Positions 17,901-26,474 are shown, counted from the stretch's first letter. The stretch: DNA of 64,000 nucleotides from Rhizobium croatiense (GCF_019793465.1 NZ_JAILYJ010000008.1:1-64000), one strand, 5' to 3'. Translations and numbers: made by a program. Notes: generated from the sequence alone by a model not told the origin.

Positions 17901-20900
17901 TCCGAGGCCTTCCTCAACGCCGTCTCGGGCACACATGAGCGTATCTCCGAAACGCTCGACCAGAATACATCGGCGCTCGCTGCTACCTTGAACGAGGGCC
18001 AACGGCGACTGCAGGATACATTGGAGACGCGCTCGGAATCCTTCCTCAACGCGGTTTCCGCCACCCATGATCGGCTGTCCGAGACACTCGACGATCGGGC
18101 GATGGCGCTGGCCATCTCGCTGAACGAGAGCCAGAGCCGCCTCGAGGAGACGCTGACATCAGGTGCCGATGCGATCACCAATGCGGTCTCCGGCACGCAT
18201 GAACGCCTGAACGGCGTGCTCGACCAAAAGGCCAGCGCGCTGGCCGCTTCGTTGAACGAGGGCCAGGTCCGCATCGAGGAAGCTTTGGGGCACCGCACCG
18301 CCGCGATCATCGGCGCTGTGACGGCAAGCCACGACCGGCTCACCGATACGCTCGACGAAAAGACCATGGCGCTCGCCATTTCGCTCGACGACAATCAGAG
18401 CCGCTTCGACAGCGCGCTCGAAGCCCGCAGCAATTCCATCATGGAAGCCGTCGCCAGTGCCGAGGCGCGCGTCGCCGGCGCCTTTGCCGACAAGACCGAT
18501 GCCATCCACAACGCCTATGCCGACAATCAGCAGCGGCTCGAAAATGCGCTTTCGCAGCATAGTGCAGCCCTCTCGGGCGTTCTCGATGCAGGCGGCGCCC
18601 GCTTCGAGGATCTCGTCGGCGGCTTGACCGGCCGCATCGAAGGCCGCCTGAGCGATGCCCATGCGCGGCTCGGAGGCCTTGCCGAGGAGGCCGCAGCGCG
18701 CATCGAGAGCGGACTGGATTCTGCCCATGAGCGCATGCGCACGACGCTTGAGGATCGCGCCAATGCCATCGATCTGTCGCTGAACCAGGCTCATAGGCTG
18801 ATCAGCGATACGCTGACCGAACAGGCGACCAGCATCGGCACATCGGTGGCGACGAGCATCAGCATGCTCGAGATGTCGCTGGAAGACCGCGAGGTTTCGA
18901 TCCGTCACGCAATCGATTCCGGCGCTCAGACATTGGAAGATCGCATGCATGCCGGCGCCGGTCAGATCGCTGGTCGCTTCCAGGAGGCGGCCAACACGAT
19001 TTCGAGCTCCGCCCAGGGCCTTTCCGCCCATCTCGACCAGTCCGTCGCAAGCCTTGCGGGACGTCTTGAAGAAACCGGTTCTCGTATGGAAGCGGGCCTG
19101 ACTGCCATCGAGAGCCGCATTCGTGACGGCGTCGGCGGCGTTGCCGACAAGGTCGAAGCGGCCAGCAGCCAGCTGTCCGGCGTGCTCGCCGACGGCATTT
19201 CCCGTCTCGGCGCGCTTGGCGACGACACAACCCAACGCATCTCGGCGACGCTCGAAGGCAGCGCCGCAAATCTCACCCAGGCGATCGACAGCCGGACCGC
19301 CAATCTGGCCGAGACGCTGGACAGCCGCACGACCACGCTGACCGGCGCCATCGAGGGCCGCACGGCAAGCCTCGGCGAAACCCTCGACCGCGGCAACGAG
19401 CGCATCGAGGAACGGCTCTCGACCATGGATCGCGCTTTGACCGTCGGCCTCGAAGCCGTCAATCGCACCATCGAAGGCAAGGCCGCCGGCCTCGCTTCGG
19501 CGCTGCGCAGCGCCGTGGCCGAAGCGGCCCAGGGAATGGAAGGCGAAGCGACGAGAACCACCGAACTGCTCGGCAAGACCGGCCAGCAATTCGCCGAGGA
19601 TCTCAATGCAAAAAGCGACGAATTCACCCGCACTATGGATGAGCGTTCGTCGCAGATCGTCACCCGCGTCGCCGAAGCCCAGAACCGTCTGGCAAGCCAG
19701 GCCGCTGCCGTCGCCCAGACCTTCTCGGAAGCCGGCAACGCCATCGTCAACAAGGTCGCCGAGGCCGAGACGATCGTCGGCACGCAGGTCGATGCCATCT
19801 CCAAGGCGCTGTCGGATGCCGGCCAGTCTCTGGAAACACGCGGCGACGCCATCCGCTCGACGCTGTCAGGGGCCGGCAGCGAGATTTCCGCCACCATGGC
19901 GGATGTCGATCGGGCGCTCGAAGCCCGCAGCAACGCTATCCGCTCCAATCTCGAGGAGCGCGCCCGCGAGATCGATACGACCTTCTCCGGCATCGACCGG
20001 GCGCTCGAAGCGCGCGGCAATTCGATCCGCGCGACACTCGACGAGCGCACCCGCGACCTCAACTCGATGCTCGCTGGCCGTTCGGTCGAATTGACCCGCA
20101 TCCTCGACGAAACCGCCCGTCCGATCATCGACCGCTATACCGATGCCGGCGAGCAGGCCGCCGCCCGCATCACCGCCGCCGCCAACCTCAGCGCCGACCG
20201 TCTGCGCGCCGAAAACGAAGCGCTCGCCAGCGCGGTTGCTGCCCGCACAGAGAATGTCGCCAATGCCGTCAGCGCCATCGAGAACAGCTTGGTCGGCAAT
20301 GTCAACGGTCTGGTCCAGCGCATGTCGGAAAGCAGCGCGGCGATGGCCATGATGATGAACCGCGCCGCCGAGCAGCTGACGAGCGTCGACGGACGTCTCG
20401 GGGAAACCACGACGCGCTTTGCCGACTCCGCCACCAAGGCCGCCGAAATGGTCAATGCCTCGACCCGGCTTCTCGAAGGCAAGGTCGACCGCCTCTCCGA
20501 CATATCGGGCCAGACACTGGCCCAGGTCGGCGGCATCATCGGCCGTTTCGACGAACATTCCAAGGTTCTGACTCAGGCCTCGCAGCTTCTGGGTGCCGCC
20601 CAGTCCAACCTTGCCTCGACGCTCGAGGAGCGTGAAGGCGCGCTGCAGGCGCTCTCCGTCAGCCTGGTCCAGCGCTCCGCCGAGATCGAAAAGACCATGC
20701 AGGGCCTCGGCGGCATGATCGAGACCGTGTTCGAGCGAGCCGAGCAGCGCTCCAACCAGGTCACCGGCAATCTGCGCCAGGGCGTACAGTCCTCCTTCGC
20801 CGATATCGGCCGTATTCTGACCGAAACCGAAAAGCGCGCCCAGGAAGCGGCCGAGACGATGCGCGAGGCGATCACCCGCGCCGGCGAGGAAGCCAACACG

Positions 20901-22007
20901 ACGATCGACGGCACCTTCGCCAATGTCGAGCGCCGTTCCGGCGACCTCTCCAACCGTATTCGCGGCGGCCTCACCGCCTCGTTGTCGGAAGTCGAGCGCA
21001 TGCTCGGCGAGGCCGGCCGCGCCTCCGACGGTGCCGCTCAGCACATGCGCGAATCGCTGCGCGAGGCGATCGAGGATGCCGTCGGACGCTTCTCCGGCGC
21101 CACCGAGGATATCCGCCGCTCCGCCGCCGACATCCGCAGCGAGCTCGACGCCACCCGCGCCGAACTGAAACGCGGCGCCTTCGACTTGCCCGAGGAAGCC
21201 AAGGAAAGCGCCTCGGCCATGCGCCGCGCCGTCGCCGAGCAGATCAAGGCGCTTCAGGATATTTCCCAGCTCGTCGGCCGCTCGAGCCAGCAGCTTGAAA
21301 TCTCCCAGCCCGTCGCCCGCTCGCTTGCCCAGGTACAGCCGGCGCCGCGCCCCGCTCAGCCGGTCGCAGCTCAGCCGCCGCAGCCGGCGGCACCGCCGCC
21401 GATCGAAGCGACGGGCCTGCGTGGAACGATCGCGCCGTCGGCTCCGGCCGTCGCCGCTCAGCGCGCCGCCCCGCAGCCGGCCCCCGCCCGCCAGGACTCA
21501 GGGCGCCAGGAACCGGCGCGGGAAAGCGGCGGCTGGATCAGCGATCTCCTGCGCGGCGCATCCCGTGACGAAGCCGCCGAGGAGGCGCCTGCCCGGGCCC
21601 CGGCCCGGCCGGCGGAAACCGCCGCACCGGCCACGCGCAGCAACGACAGCCGCAATCCGCGCCATGTCGTGGAATCGCTGAACTCGCTCTCGGTCGATAT
21701 CGCCCGCGCCATCGACCACGATGCCTCGGTCGATCTCTGGCGCCGTTACCAGCGCGGCGAGCGCGATGTTTTCACCCGCCGCCTCTACACGCTGAAGGGC
21801 CAGCAGACCTTCGACGAGATCAAACGCAAATACGACCGCGAACCGGAATTCCGCACCGCCGTCGACCGCTATATCGGCGATTTCGAAAAACTGCTTGCCG
21901 ACGTCGCCCGCACCGACCCGAACCAGACTGTCACCCAGTCCTACCTCACTTCGGATACGGGCAAGGTCTACACCATGCTCGCCCACGCAGCGGGCAGGCT
22001 CCGCTAG
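14901..22007 (+). CDS. gpr: Giant coiled-coil growth-pole-ring protein (GPR/RgsE-like)
   Basis: This 2368-residue protein has a hydrophilic N-terminus, two membrane helices (about residues 110-130 and 144-170), and nearly 1950 residues of predicted alpha-helical, Ala/Ser/Thr/Leu-rich apolipoprotein-like sequence. A Pro/Gln-rich linker (about 2150-2240) and a conserved C-terminal domain (about 2250-2368, SVDIARAIDHDASVDLW) follow. The size and plan match Agrobacterium GPR and Sinorhizobium RgsE, which form a ring at the growing pole and are needed for polar growth and rod shape. Residues encoded by about 17000-18450 form at least eleven 44-residue repeats. ATG 14901 (MANNKYNES) has GAGGCG upstream and is preferred over 14787. 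Confidence 0.85.
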   Translation: MANNKYNESIEDKAFKALDEALQIDFGKDNVPSRRGDAPEAPEGNVSDPSNVRNQQAQEEAQRRNRRGANGEQASRAPAFAPANDASRNTPASILKSFDGASSRSAMRTATLFSVLWVMAGLGLMSLLYAPQIWQIRSLADLVALPGVIAGLVGIIIPVMMFYAFAIMISRAQDMRNAARSMAEVALRLAEPETIASERIMTVGQAVRREVSAMNEGIERTIARASELETLVHSEVNALERSYADNELRVRGLVHELGSEREAIVNHADRIRTSIGSVHDQLKEELSLATEEIAVRLATSGEAFASLIDTRAATILEKSDSALQSMGSLLAAKTDSLLQTLNASGFALATEFDNRLEALSVNLNEHGEKLLSQFETRASTMDSSTEKLNAALNERTHQLNEILIARTRDINESLTSGERTIGGTLDDVLSKLNSALDEKGASFRQSLQSTADDAVMDLDLRSGFFEERLQTTVAQLSTAFDERVAEFTSAFDKRTGSLDTKLMESLARINETLTGGSDSIDGILSSGIDRIGSSMTDHSLALATALATSHEVLENTLGTRSEEITTALTSRTGELTSALKNATSDIALALASGTSDLQNNLQARSAEFRDTLRTTTTELTAAVAAGTEEVTTAFGGRAEALSGVLTARTAEISEALGAAHGRIDSVMAERGGALVDALTSHHGRFEEALTTRSDAIINAVTGTHDRLAETLDEKAMALAISLNESQARIEDTLETRSATLLNAVSGTHDRLSETLDEKAMALAISLNESQSRIEDTLQTRSAAFLNAVSGTHERLSETLDTKSAALTTSLDERHARIEDALGTRAEALLSTIAGTRDRLAETLDEKAMALAVSLNEGQARIEDTLETRSAALLNAVSGTHDRFAETLDGKASAIAASLSETQARIENTLETRSAALMDAVSGTHDRLSETLDEKAMALAISLNESQARIEDTLETRSAALLNSVSGTYDRFSETLDEKAMTLAISINESQARIEDTLGTRSEAFLNAVSGTHERISETLDQNTSALAATLNEGQRRLQDTLETRSESFLNAVSATHDRLSETLDDRAMALAISLNESQSRLEETLTSGADAITNAVSGTHERLNGVLDQKASALAASLNEGQVRIEEALGHRTAAIIGAVTASHDRLTDTLDEKTMALAISLDDNQSRFDSALEARSNSIMEAVASAEARVAGAFADKTDAIHNAYADNQQRLENALSQHSAALSGVLDAGGARFEDLVGGLTGRIEGRLSDAHARLGGLAEEAAARIESGLDSAHERMRTTLEDRANAIDLSLNQAHRLISDTLTEQATSIGTSVATSISMLEMSLEDREVSIRHAIDSGAQTLEDRMHAGAGQIAGRFQEAANTISSSAQGLSAHLDQSVASLAGRLEETGSRMEAGLTAIESRIRDGVGGVADKVEAASSQLSGVLADGISRLGALGDDTTQRISATLEGSAANLTQAIDSRTANLAETLDSRTTTLTGAIEGRTASLGETLDRGNERIEERLSTMDRALTVGLEAVNRTIEGKAAGLASALRSAVAEAAQGMEGEATRTTELLGKTGQQFAEDLNAKSDEFTRTMDERSSQIVTRVAEAQNRLASQAAAVAQTFSEAGNAIVNKVAEAETIVGTQVDAISKALSDAGQSLETRGDAIRSTLSGAGSEISATMADVDRALEARSNAIRSNLEERAREIDTTFSGIDRALEARGNSIRATLDERTRDLNSMLAGRSVELTRILDETARPIIDRYTDAGEQAAARITAAANLSADRLRAENEALASAVAARTENVANAVSAIENSLVGNVNGLVQRMSESSAAMAMMMNRAAEQLTSVDGRLGETTTRFADSATKAAEMVNASTRLLEGKVDRLSDISGQTLAQVGGIIGRFDEHSKVLTQASQLLGAAQSNLASTLEEREGALQALSVSLVQRSAEIEKTMQGLGGMIETVFERAEQRSNQVTGNLRQGVQSSFADIGRILTETEKRAQEAAETMREAITRAGEEANTTIDGTFANVERRSGDLSNRIRGGLTASLSEVERMLGEAGRASDGAAQHMRESLREAIEDAVGRFSGATEDIRRSAADIRSELDATRAELKRGAFDLPEEAKESASAMRRAVAEQIKALQDISQLVGRSSQQLEISQPVARSLAQVQPAPRPAQPVAAQPPQPAAPPPIEATGLRGTIAPSAPAVAAQRAAPQPAPARQDSGRQEPARESGGWISDLLRGASRDEAAEEAPARAPARPAETAAPATRSNDSRNPRHVVESLNSLSVDIARAIDHDASVDLWRRYQRGERDVFTRRLYTLKGQQTFDEIKRKYDREPEFRTAVDRYIGDFEKLLADVARTDPNQTVTQSYLTSDTGKVYTMLAHAAGRLR
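17004..18455 (+). repeat. Eleven 132-bp in-frame tandem repeats within gpr
   Basis: The motif encoding GTHDRLxETLDEKAMALAIS recurs at 17004, 17136, 17268, 17400, 17532, 17664, 17796, 17928, 18060, 18192 and 18324, exactly 132 bp (44 codons) apart. Variants keep ETRSAALLNAVSGTHDR. Forty-four residues equal four 11-residue units, the period of right-handed apolipoprotein-like helices. Similarity between copies is high at the DNA level, so unequal recombination could change copy number. Confidence 0.9.
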
Positions 22008-22033
22008 AAGCCTGGCCGACGCCTTGGACCTGG

Positions 22034-22060
22034 AGCCGCCTGAACCTGTGTCAGGCGGCT
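22034..22060 (+). terminator. Hairpin after gpr
   Basis: AGCCGCCTGA (22034-22043) pairs perfectly with TCAGGCGGCT (22051-22060) around a 7-nt loop, followed by TTCACTT. It is 27 bp past the gpr stop and is a likely terminator despite the short T-tract. Confidence 0.7.
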
Positions 22061-22112
22061 TTCACTTATGATGCCGACAAGATCTGCTCCCTATTCCCGG
22101 AACCGCGAACGA

Positions 22113-22673
22113 ATGACCAAGGCCCTGCTGATCATAGACGTGCAGAATGCAATTCTCTTCGGGAAGGCCACGCCCGAGCGGCAGTCTCAGGTCGATTCTG
22201 CGCTGGATGAGACCGTCGCTCGGCTTGCATCGCTTCAGGAAAAGGCGCGACAGGCCGGCGCGCCGGTCGTGCTGGTGCAGCATGACGGCGGCAGCGGCCA
22301 TCGATTGGCCGTCGGCACGCCCGGATGGGAACTGCGCCAGGAGATTGCGCCGAGACAAGGCGAGATCGTCGTGCGCAAGCAAAGTGCCGATTCTTTCTTC
22401 GAGACCGATCTTGCCGAACGCCTGAATGAACGGGAGGTCACGCACCTCGTGGTCGGCGGCTGCATGTCGCAATTCTGCGTCGACACGACCGTCAGGCGCG
22501 CCGTTTCCCTCGGCTATGACGTGACGCTGGTGGCGGACGGCCACACCACGGGCGATACGGCAACCCTCACCTTCTCCGAAATTGTCGCCCACCACAACGA
22601 AACGCTCGACGGGTTCGACGCGGGCAAGGCGGCGGTGGAAATCCGCCCCGCGGCCGACATCGCCTTTTCATAA
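22113..22673 (+). CDS. Isochorismatase-family cysteine hydrolase
   Basis: A 186-residue protein of the isochorismatase-like fold. The catalytic triad is visible: Asp9 in LLIIDVQNAI, a Lys in VVRKQSADSFFETDL, and Cys in VVGGCMSQFCVDTTVRRA with the expected cis-peptide region. The ending VTLVADGHTTGDTA is typical of nicotinamidase-like hydrolases and related amidases. The substrate is not predictable from sequence. ATG 22113 is chosen because the family's first beta strand (TKALLIIDVQ) begins here. It follows the gpr terminator and is convergent with the next gene. Confidence 0.85.
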   Translation: MTKALLIIDVQNAILFGKATPERQSQVDSALDETVARLASLQEKARQAGAPVVLVQHDGGSGHRLAVGTPGWELRQEIAPRQGEIVVRKQSADSFFETDLAERLNEREVTHLVVGGCMSQFCVDTTVRRAVSLGYDVTLVADGHTTGDTATLTFSEIVAHHNETLDGFDAGKAAVEIRPAADIAFS

Positions 22674-22695
22674 AGCACCGTAGCAACAGCCGATT

Positions 22696-23214
22696 TCAAA
22701 TCGGAAGCAGGCGCTCGGTCCTCAGCTTGACGATCAGCGCCTCGACGATCTCTGGCACATCCCTCGCAGCCGTATCGACAATGATCGGTGTCTGCCCCCA
22801 GTCGTCATATATTCGCTCGACGACTTCCTGCCACGTTGGTTTAACCAGACCTTCCACATCCGTTTTCCGCGTCTCGACCCGGCGGCGATGTTCGGTCTTG
22901 TCGGAACAGATCACCTCGACCTCGGCCGCAATCACGCCGGAGCGTGCAGCGACCGACAGCCAGGCCTCGCGGGTTATTGTCAACGGGTTGACCGAATCGG
23001 CGATCACCATCCTGCCGAGCGTCAGATTATCCTCCGCAATGCCGTAGGCGACGACATAACCCGCCGGGCCGATGTGATTGGAAGGGTCACCCGACGCTCT
23101 GATCGCCTGCTCGATCGTATCGACCCTCACATGCACGGCTCCGAGCCGTCTCGCGAGGGCGCGCGCAATCGTCGTCTTTCCACTACCCGGCAAGCCGCCG
23201 AAGATCACCAGCAT
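22696..23214 (-). CDS. P-loop kinase-like ATPase (AAA_33 type)
   Basis: A 172-residue P-loop NTPase. It opens with MLVIFGGLPGSGKTTIARALA (Walker A at about residues 8-15) and has a DTIEQAIR nucleotide-monophosphate-like region. The lid region holds several Arg residues (HRRRVETRKTDVEGL), and a C-terminal W-QEV-ER-Y motif (PTWQEVVERIYDDW) is seen in small-molecule kinases of this group. These often phosphorylate sugars, nucleosides or antibiotics. The substrate is unknown. Confidence 0.8.
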   Translation of the reverse strand: MLVIFGGLPGSGKTTIARALARRLGAVHVRVDTIEQAIRASGDPSNHIGPAGYVVAYGIAEDNLTLGRMVIADSVNPLTITREAWLSVAARSGVIAAEVEVICSDKTEHRRRVETRKTDVEGLVKPTWQEVVERIYDDWGQTPIIVDTAARDVPEIVEALIVKLRTERLLPI

Positions 23215-23245
23215 GCTCTCTCACCGTTTTTGAATATGCGGCAGC

Positions 23246-23368
23246 GAAGCCGGACCGACTTGTCCGGCTTCGTCCATCGCTTCCTTGTAGAGGAGATGCA
23301 TGGCAACACAAGCAGAAGCAGTCACCCGTTGCAACCGGGGCCATACGGTCCCGGTTTCCGTCTTTTAC
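23246..23368 (+). ncRNA. Possible structured RNA upstream of the D,D-carboxypeptidase
   Basis: The 347-bp gap between two genes holds a perfect 10-bp hairpin, GAAGCCGGAC/GTCCGGCTTC (23246-23255/23262-23271). A second long stem, AACCGGG.../CCCGGTT (23333-23339/23351-23357), has an inner CC/GG extension and is followed by a pyrimidine-rich run including TTTT (23363-23366). The layout could be an sRNA or a 5' leader. No known family is recognised. Confidence 0.35.
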
Positions 23369-23395
23369 CGATCGGCTGCCATGTCCCAATTGTAA
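23300..23395 (+). CDS. Possible 31-residue small protein
   Basis: ATG 23300 is preceded by AGAGGAG with 4-5 nt spacing and opens 31 codons (start MATQAEAVTRCNRGHTVPV) before TAA at 23393-23395. It lies over the second hairpin of the possible structured RNA. It could be a leader peptide or a chance open frame. No similarity is recognised. Confidence 0.3.
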   Translation: MATQAEAVTRCNRGHTVPVSVFYRSAAMSQL

Positions 23396-23561
23396 ACGCA
23401 GCGATCGAGACCGATGGCGAAGACGGCAACGCAAAAGGAATCAGCTGTGGATAGGGCGTTTTAATTGCCGCCTGTCCTTCATTTCGTCACAAACTTTCTT
23501 GATCGGCTTGCGTTTAGCCAACAGCTCACCCGACCGTCCAAAGACAGAGACAGTAATACCG

Positions 23562-24437
23562 ATGACCAAGACGATCTCCCGCCTCCGTGCCGCCGCGCTC
23601 TCGTCCGCCCTGCTGATGGGCGCGTTCGCCGAAGCTGAGGCCGGCCAGGCAAGCTTCGTCGTTGATGCGCAGTCAGGTCAGGTCCTTGAAGCCTCCCATC
23701 AGGACGATCTGAACTATCCGGCGTCATTGACCAAAATGATGACGCTCTATCTCGCTTTCGAGGCTCTGCATGAGGGACGCCTCACATGGGAACAGAAGCT
23801 CACCATGTCGGAAAATGCCGAGAGCAAGGAGCCTTTCAAGCTTGCCGTCGGCGCCGGCCGTCAGGTGACGCTGCGTGAAGCGGTCGAAAGCATCGTCGTA
23901 CTGTCTGCCAACGACTCCGCCGTGGCGATCGCCGAACAGCTCGGCGGCTCCGAACAGGCTTTTGCCAGAACGATGACCGACAAGGCGCGGCAGCTCGGCA
24001 TGGAGGATACGGTCTTCAAGAACCCCTCGGGCCTTCCTGACCCCGAGCAAGTTACCACCGCACGTGACATGGCCACGCTCGGCGTTTCGCTGATGCGGGA
24101 CTTCCCGGAAGAGTTCAAGCTCTTCTCGATGCGTGGCTTTCAGTTTAGAGGCATGAAACTGCGCGGCCACAACAATCTCATGTATCGCTATGACGGCGTC
24201 GACGGCATCAAGACGGGCTATACCGATGCATCCGGCTACAATGTCGTGACGTCGGCATTGAAGGACGGACGCCGCGTGGTCGGCGTCGTCATGGGAGAGA
24301 AGACGGCAAGCCTGCGCGACGACAAGATGGCAGGTCTGCTGGACAGCGCGCTGCCGTCGTCATCGACCGCCACGGCTTCCACCACACCGGGCACCCAGCC
24401 CGGAGCGACGATGACGGATACGCAACCGACCAAGTAG
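23562..24437 (+). CDS. D-alanyl-D-alanine carboxypeptidase (S11, PBP5/6-like)
   Basis: A 291-residue penicillin-binding protein that trims terminal D-Ala from peptidoglycan pentapeptides. The signal peptide is about residues 1-28 (ending AEAEAGQ). All three active-site motifs are present: SLTK (YPASLTKMMT), SAN (VVLSANDSAV) and KTG (DGIKTGYTDASG). It is shorter than E. coli PBP5: after the catalytic domain only a Ser/Thr/Pro-rich tail remains, without the C-terminal beta domain and amphipathic anchor, so it is probably periplasmic and soluble. ATG 23562 gives the canonical signal peptide. Confidence 0.92.
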   Translation: MTKTISRLRAAALSSALLMGAFAEAEAGQASFVVDAQSGQVLEASHQDDLNYPASLTKMMTLYLAFEALHEGRLTWEQKLTMSENAESKEPFKLAVGAGRQVTLREAVESIVVLSANDSAVAIAEQLGGSEQAFARTMTDKARQLGMEDTVFKNPSGLPDPEQVTTARDMATLGVSLMRDFPEEFKLFSMRGFQFRGMKLRGHNNLMYRYDGVDGIKTGYTDASGYNVVTSALKDGRRVVGVVMGEKTASLRDDKMAGLLDSALPSSSTATASTTPGTQPGATMTDTQPTK

Positions 24438-24466
24438 GCTCACCGGCTGCGCAACGTGCCGCCGGT

Positions 24467-25720
24467 CTATCTGAACGCCACTTCCAGATGTTGGCGGTCT
24501 TGCGCGATCACCCTGCAATTCGTTTCGAATCCTTCCCCTCTGATGGCAAGAACGAATTCGGAAGGGATCCCGGCCGTATTGGAAACTGAGATACCGGCAC
24601 TCTCCGAGCCGATGGACTTGACGGTGCAGTCGATGGTCGAGTGCTGATCGTTGAACAGGATCAAACCCGCCTTCAGCACCCGCCGTCGAGCGCCCATGGC
24701 ATGATCCGCGTGTATGGAGCTCCACGACACGCAGCGGTTCCGCCCGCCATGCTTGGCCTGATACATTGCGGCATCGGCCTGAGCCAACAGCGTCTCGATA
24801 TCCTTGCTGACAATCGAAAGCGCCGACGTTCCGAGGCTGGCTGTGACGTTCAGCGCGCCATGATCACCGCGGATCGTCTTCGAAGCAATGGCAGCTCTGA
24901 GTTTTTCGGCGACGGCTAGGGCACCTTCCCGATCGACATGTGGAAGGATGACGGCAAATTCCTCGCCTCCGAGACGGCCGAACAGATCGCCGGCGCGAAG
25001 GATCGTCTTGCAGGTGGATGCCACCGCCTTCAGCACCTCGTCACCCGCAGCATGCCCGTGCGTATCGTTGACCTTTTTGAAATGGTCGATATCGAAGACG
25101 ATACACGACAGGTCATGCTGGTGCCGCAGAGCGAGTGAAATGAGTTGATCGGCCTCCTGCTTGAAAGCGCGCCGCGTCATCGCCTCGGTGAGGCTGTCGG
25201 TGGCTGCCGACTGTAAGAGCTCGATGCGATCCATTGCCGCCCCCGTCAGCTCTTCGAGAATGCCGAGATCCCGGCTGCCGAACGATCTGGGCCTCCGGTC
25301 GATCGCACATACCGTTCCGATCATGTGTCCGGCATTGGTTCTCAGCGGCACCCCGGCATAAAAGCGGATATGGTCCTCGCCTGTCACAGCTGGATGCTGC
25401 GAAAACCGCGAATCCTTGGTGGCGTCCTGCACGACGATCGGTCTTTCGCAGTCCAATACGTAGCGGCAGAACGTGTCTTCGCGCGCCACCTCGTCAGCCG
25501 AAAGTCCGGAGCACGCCTTGTACCATTGCCGGTGCGCGTCGATCAGGGACACGATGCCGATGTCGACGGAAAACACTTCTTTTATCAGACGCACGATCCG
25601 CTCGAAGCCTGGATCCCTTGGGGTATCGAGCAGATCGAGGCTCTGCAATGCAGCCAGGCGGTCATTTTCACGCTGGATCGCCTCTGCCGACGATTTCCCG
25701 AATACTCGCGCAACCACCAT
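24467..25720 (-). CDS. GAF-GGDEF diguanylate cyclase with C-terminal PilZ-like domain
   Basis: A 417-residue protein. The GAF domain (about residues 25-165) includes FCRYVLDCERPIVVQDATKDSRF and FYAGVPLRTNAGHMIGTVCAID. The GGDEF domain (about 175-335) has the intact active motif GGEEF and an inhibitory RxxD site (RAGD) exactly five residues before it. The C-terminal 75 residues resemble a PilZ domain, but the RxxxR and [DN]xSxxG c-di-GMP-binding motifs look degenerate. It should make c-di-GMP with product inhibition, controlled by the GAF input. AGGAGGAG precedes the ATG. It is convergent with the carboxypeptidase gene. Confidence 0.88.
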   Translation of the reverse strand: MVVARVFGKSSAEAIQRENDRLAALQSLDLLDTPRDPGFERIVRLIKEVFSVDIGIVSLIDAHRQWYKACSGLSADEVAREDTFCRYVLDCERPIVVQDATKDSRFSQHPAVTGEDHIRFYAGVPLRTNAGHMIGTVCAIDRRPRSFGSRDLGILEELTGAAMDRIELLQSAATDSLTEAMTRRAFKQEADQLISLALRHQHDLSCIVFDIDHFKKVNDTHGHAAGDEVLKAVASTCKTILRAGDLFGRLGGEEFAVILPHVDREGALAVAEKLRAAIASKTIRGDHGALNVTASLGTSALSIVSKDIETLLAQADAAMYQAKHGGRNRCVSWSSIHADHAMGARRRVLKAGLILFNDQHSTIDCTVKSIGSESAGISVSNTAGIPSEFVLAIRGEGFETNCRVIAQDRQHLEVAFR

Positions 25721-25837
25721 GCAGCACTCCTCCTGAAAGGGACTATAATGCGTTGCACGAATTTATGAAAAATTGAATACCACGGCCGTCCCGACGTTAA
25801 TAATTAGCAATTCCGCGCGATGGGCCGTCCGGACGGA

Positions 25838-26449
25838 TCAAATCGAGCGCAGCGTCCAGCTGACGATCTCGGAAACAACCGTGGCGAAGGCACGGTCGAG
25901 AGCCTTGACGAAGCCAACATTGTCCCCGCCGGCCGGCGCCGTGGCGCGGAACACCTTCTGGGCGCGCACCGAACCGTTGCGGTCGTTGAGGAGCTTGACG
26001 GAGATTTCGACCACCGCCTGGTTGCCGCTCGACGCATCGATCTCGAAGGAGCGGATGTCGGTGACGATCTGATAGTCGATCGCCAGCCCCTGCCCCGGCA
26101 AGCCAACGCCGCCGAGCTTGCCCGAATTCTCGAAGGCCTCGACCAGTTTCGACTGCACGATGCGCGGCAGCTTGTCGCCCCACTGCGCCCGCGAAAGATA
26201 TTGGATCTCCGAAGGCGAGACGCGGATGACGATCTGCTCGCTGTCGAGCGACCTCAGCGCCGTCGGGCCGGCAATCAGGATCTGGCGGGATTTGGCCGCG
26301 GGTCCGTCGCCGTCGACGGCGCCCGACAGATCATAGGTGTCGTTCTTGGCCGCGGTGCCGCACCCGGAAAGGACCAGCGCCGTCAATGGCAGCGCGATCA
26401 CCGTTCCCCTGATCCATGAACGGCGCGACAACAGATGCGATGCGACCAT
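25838..26449 (-). CDS. ABC-type transport auxiliary lipoprotein (PqiC/MlaD-partner family)
   Basis: A 203-residue lipoprotein with a positively charged N-terminus, a hydrophobic helix and the lipobox LSGC (Cys about residue 30). The mature domain belongs to the ABC-type transport auxiliary lipoprotein family (LRSLDSEQIVIRVSPSEIQYLSRAQWGDKLPRIVQSKLVEAFENSG). It is the last gene of the STAS-permease, ATPase, MCE, lipoprotein operon and probably links the inner-membrane complex to the periplasm or outer membrane. Confidence 0.85.
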   Translation of the reverse strand: MVASHLLSRRSWIRGTVIALPLTALVLSGCGTAAKNDTYDLSGAVDGDGPAAKSRQILIAGPTALRSLDSEQIVIRVSPSEIQYLSRAQWGDKLPRIVQSKLVEAFENSGKLGGVGLPGQGLAIDYQIVTDIRSFEIDASSGNQAVVEISVKLLNDRNGSVRAQKVFRATAPAGGDNVGFVKALDRAFATVVSEIVSWTLRSI

Positions 26450-26474
26450 ATTAGGCTACCCCTGACTTCCCCTG

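Noticed and set aside
17004..18455. Regular 132-bp spacing suggesting a CRISPR or satellite array
   Set aside because: The units are in frame, diverge mostly at synonymous or conservative positions, and lie inside a protein with continuous helical sequence, so they are coding repeats.
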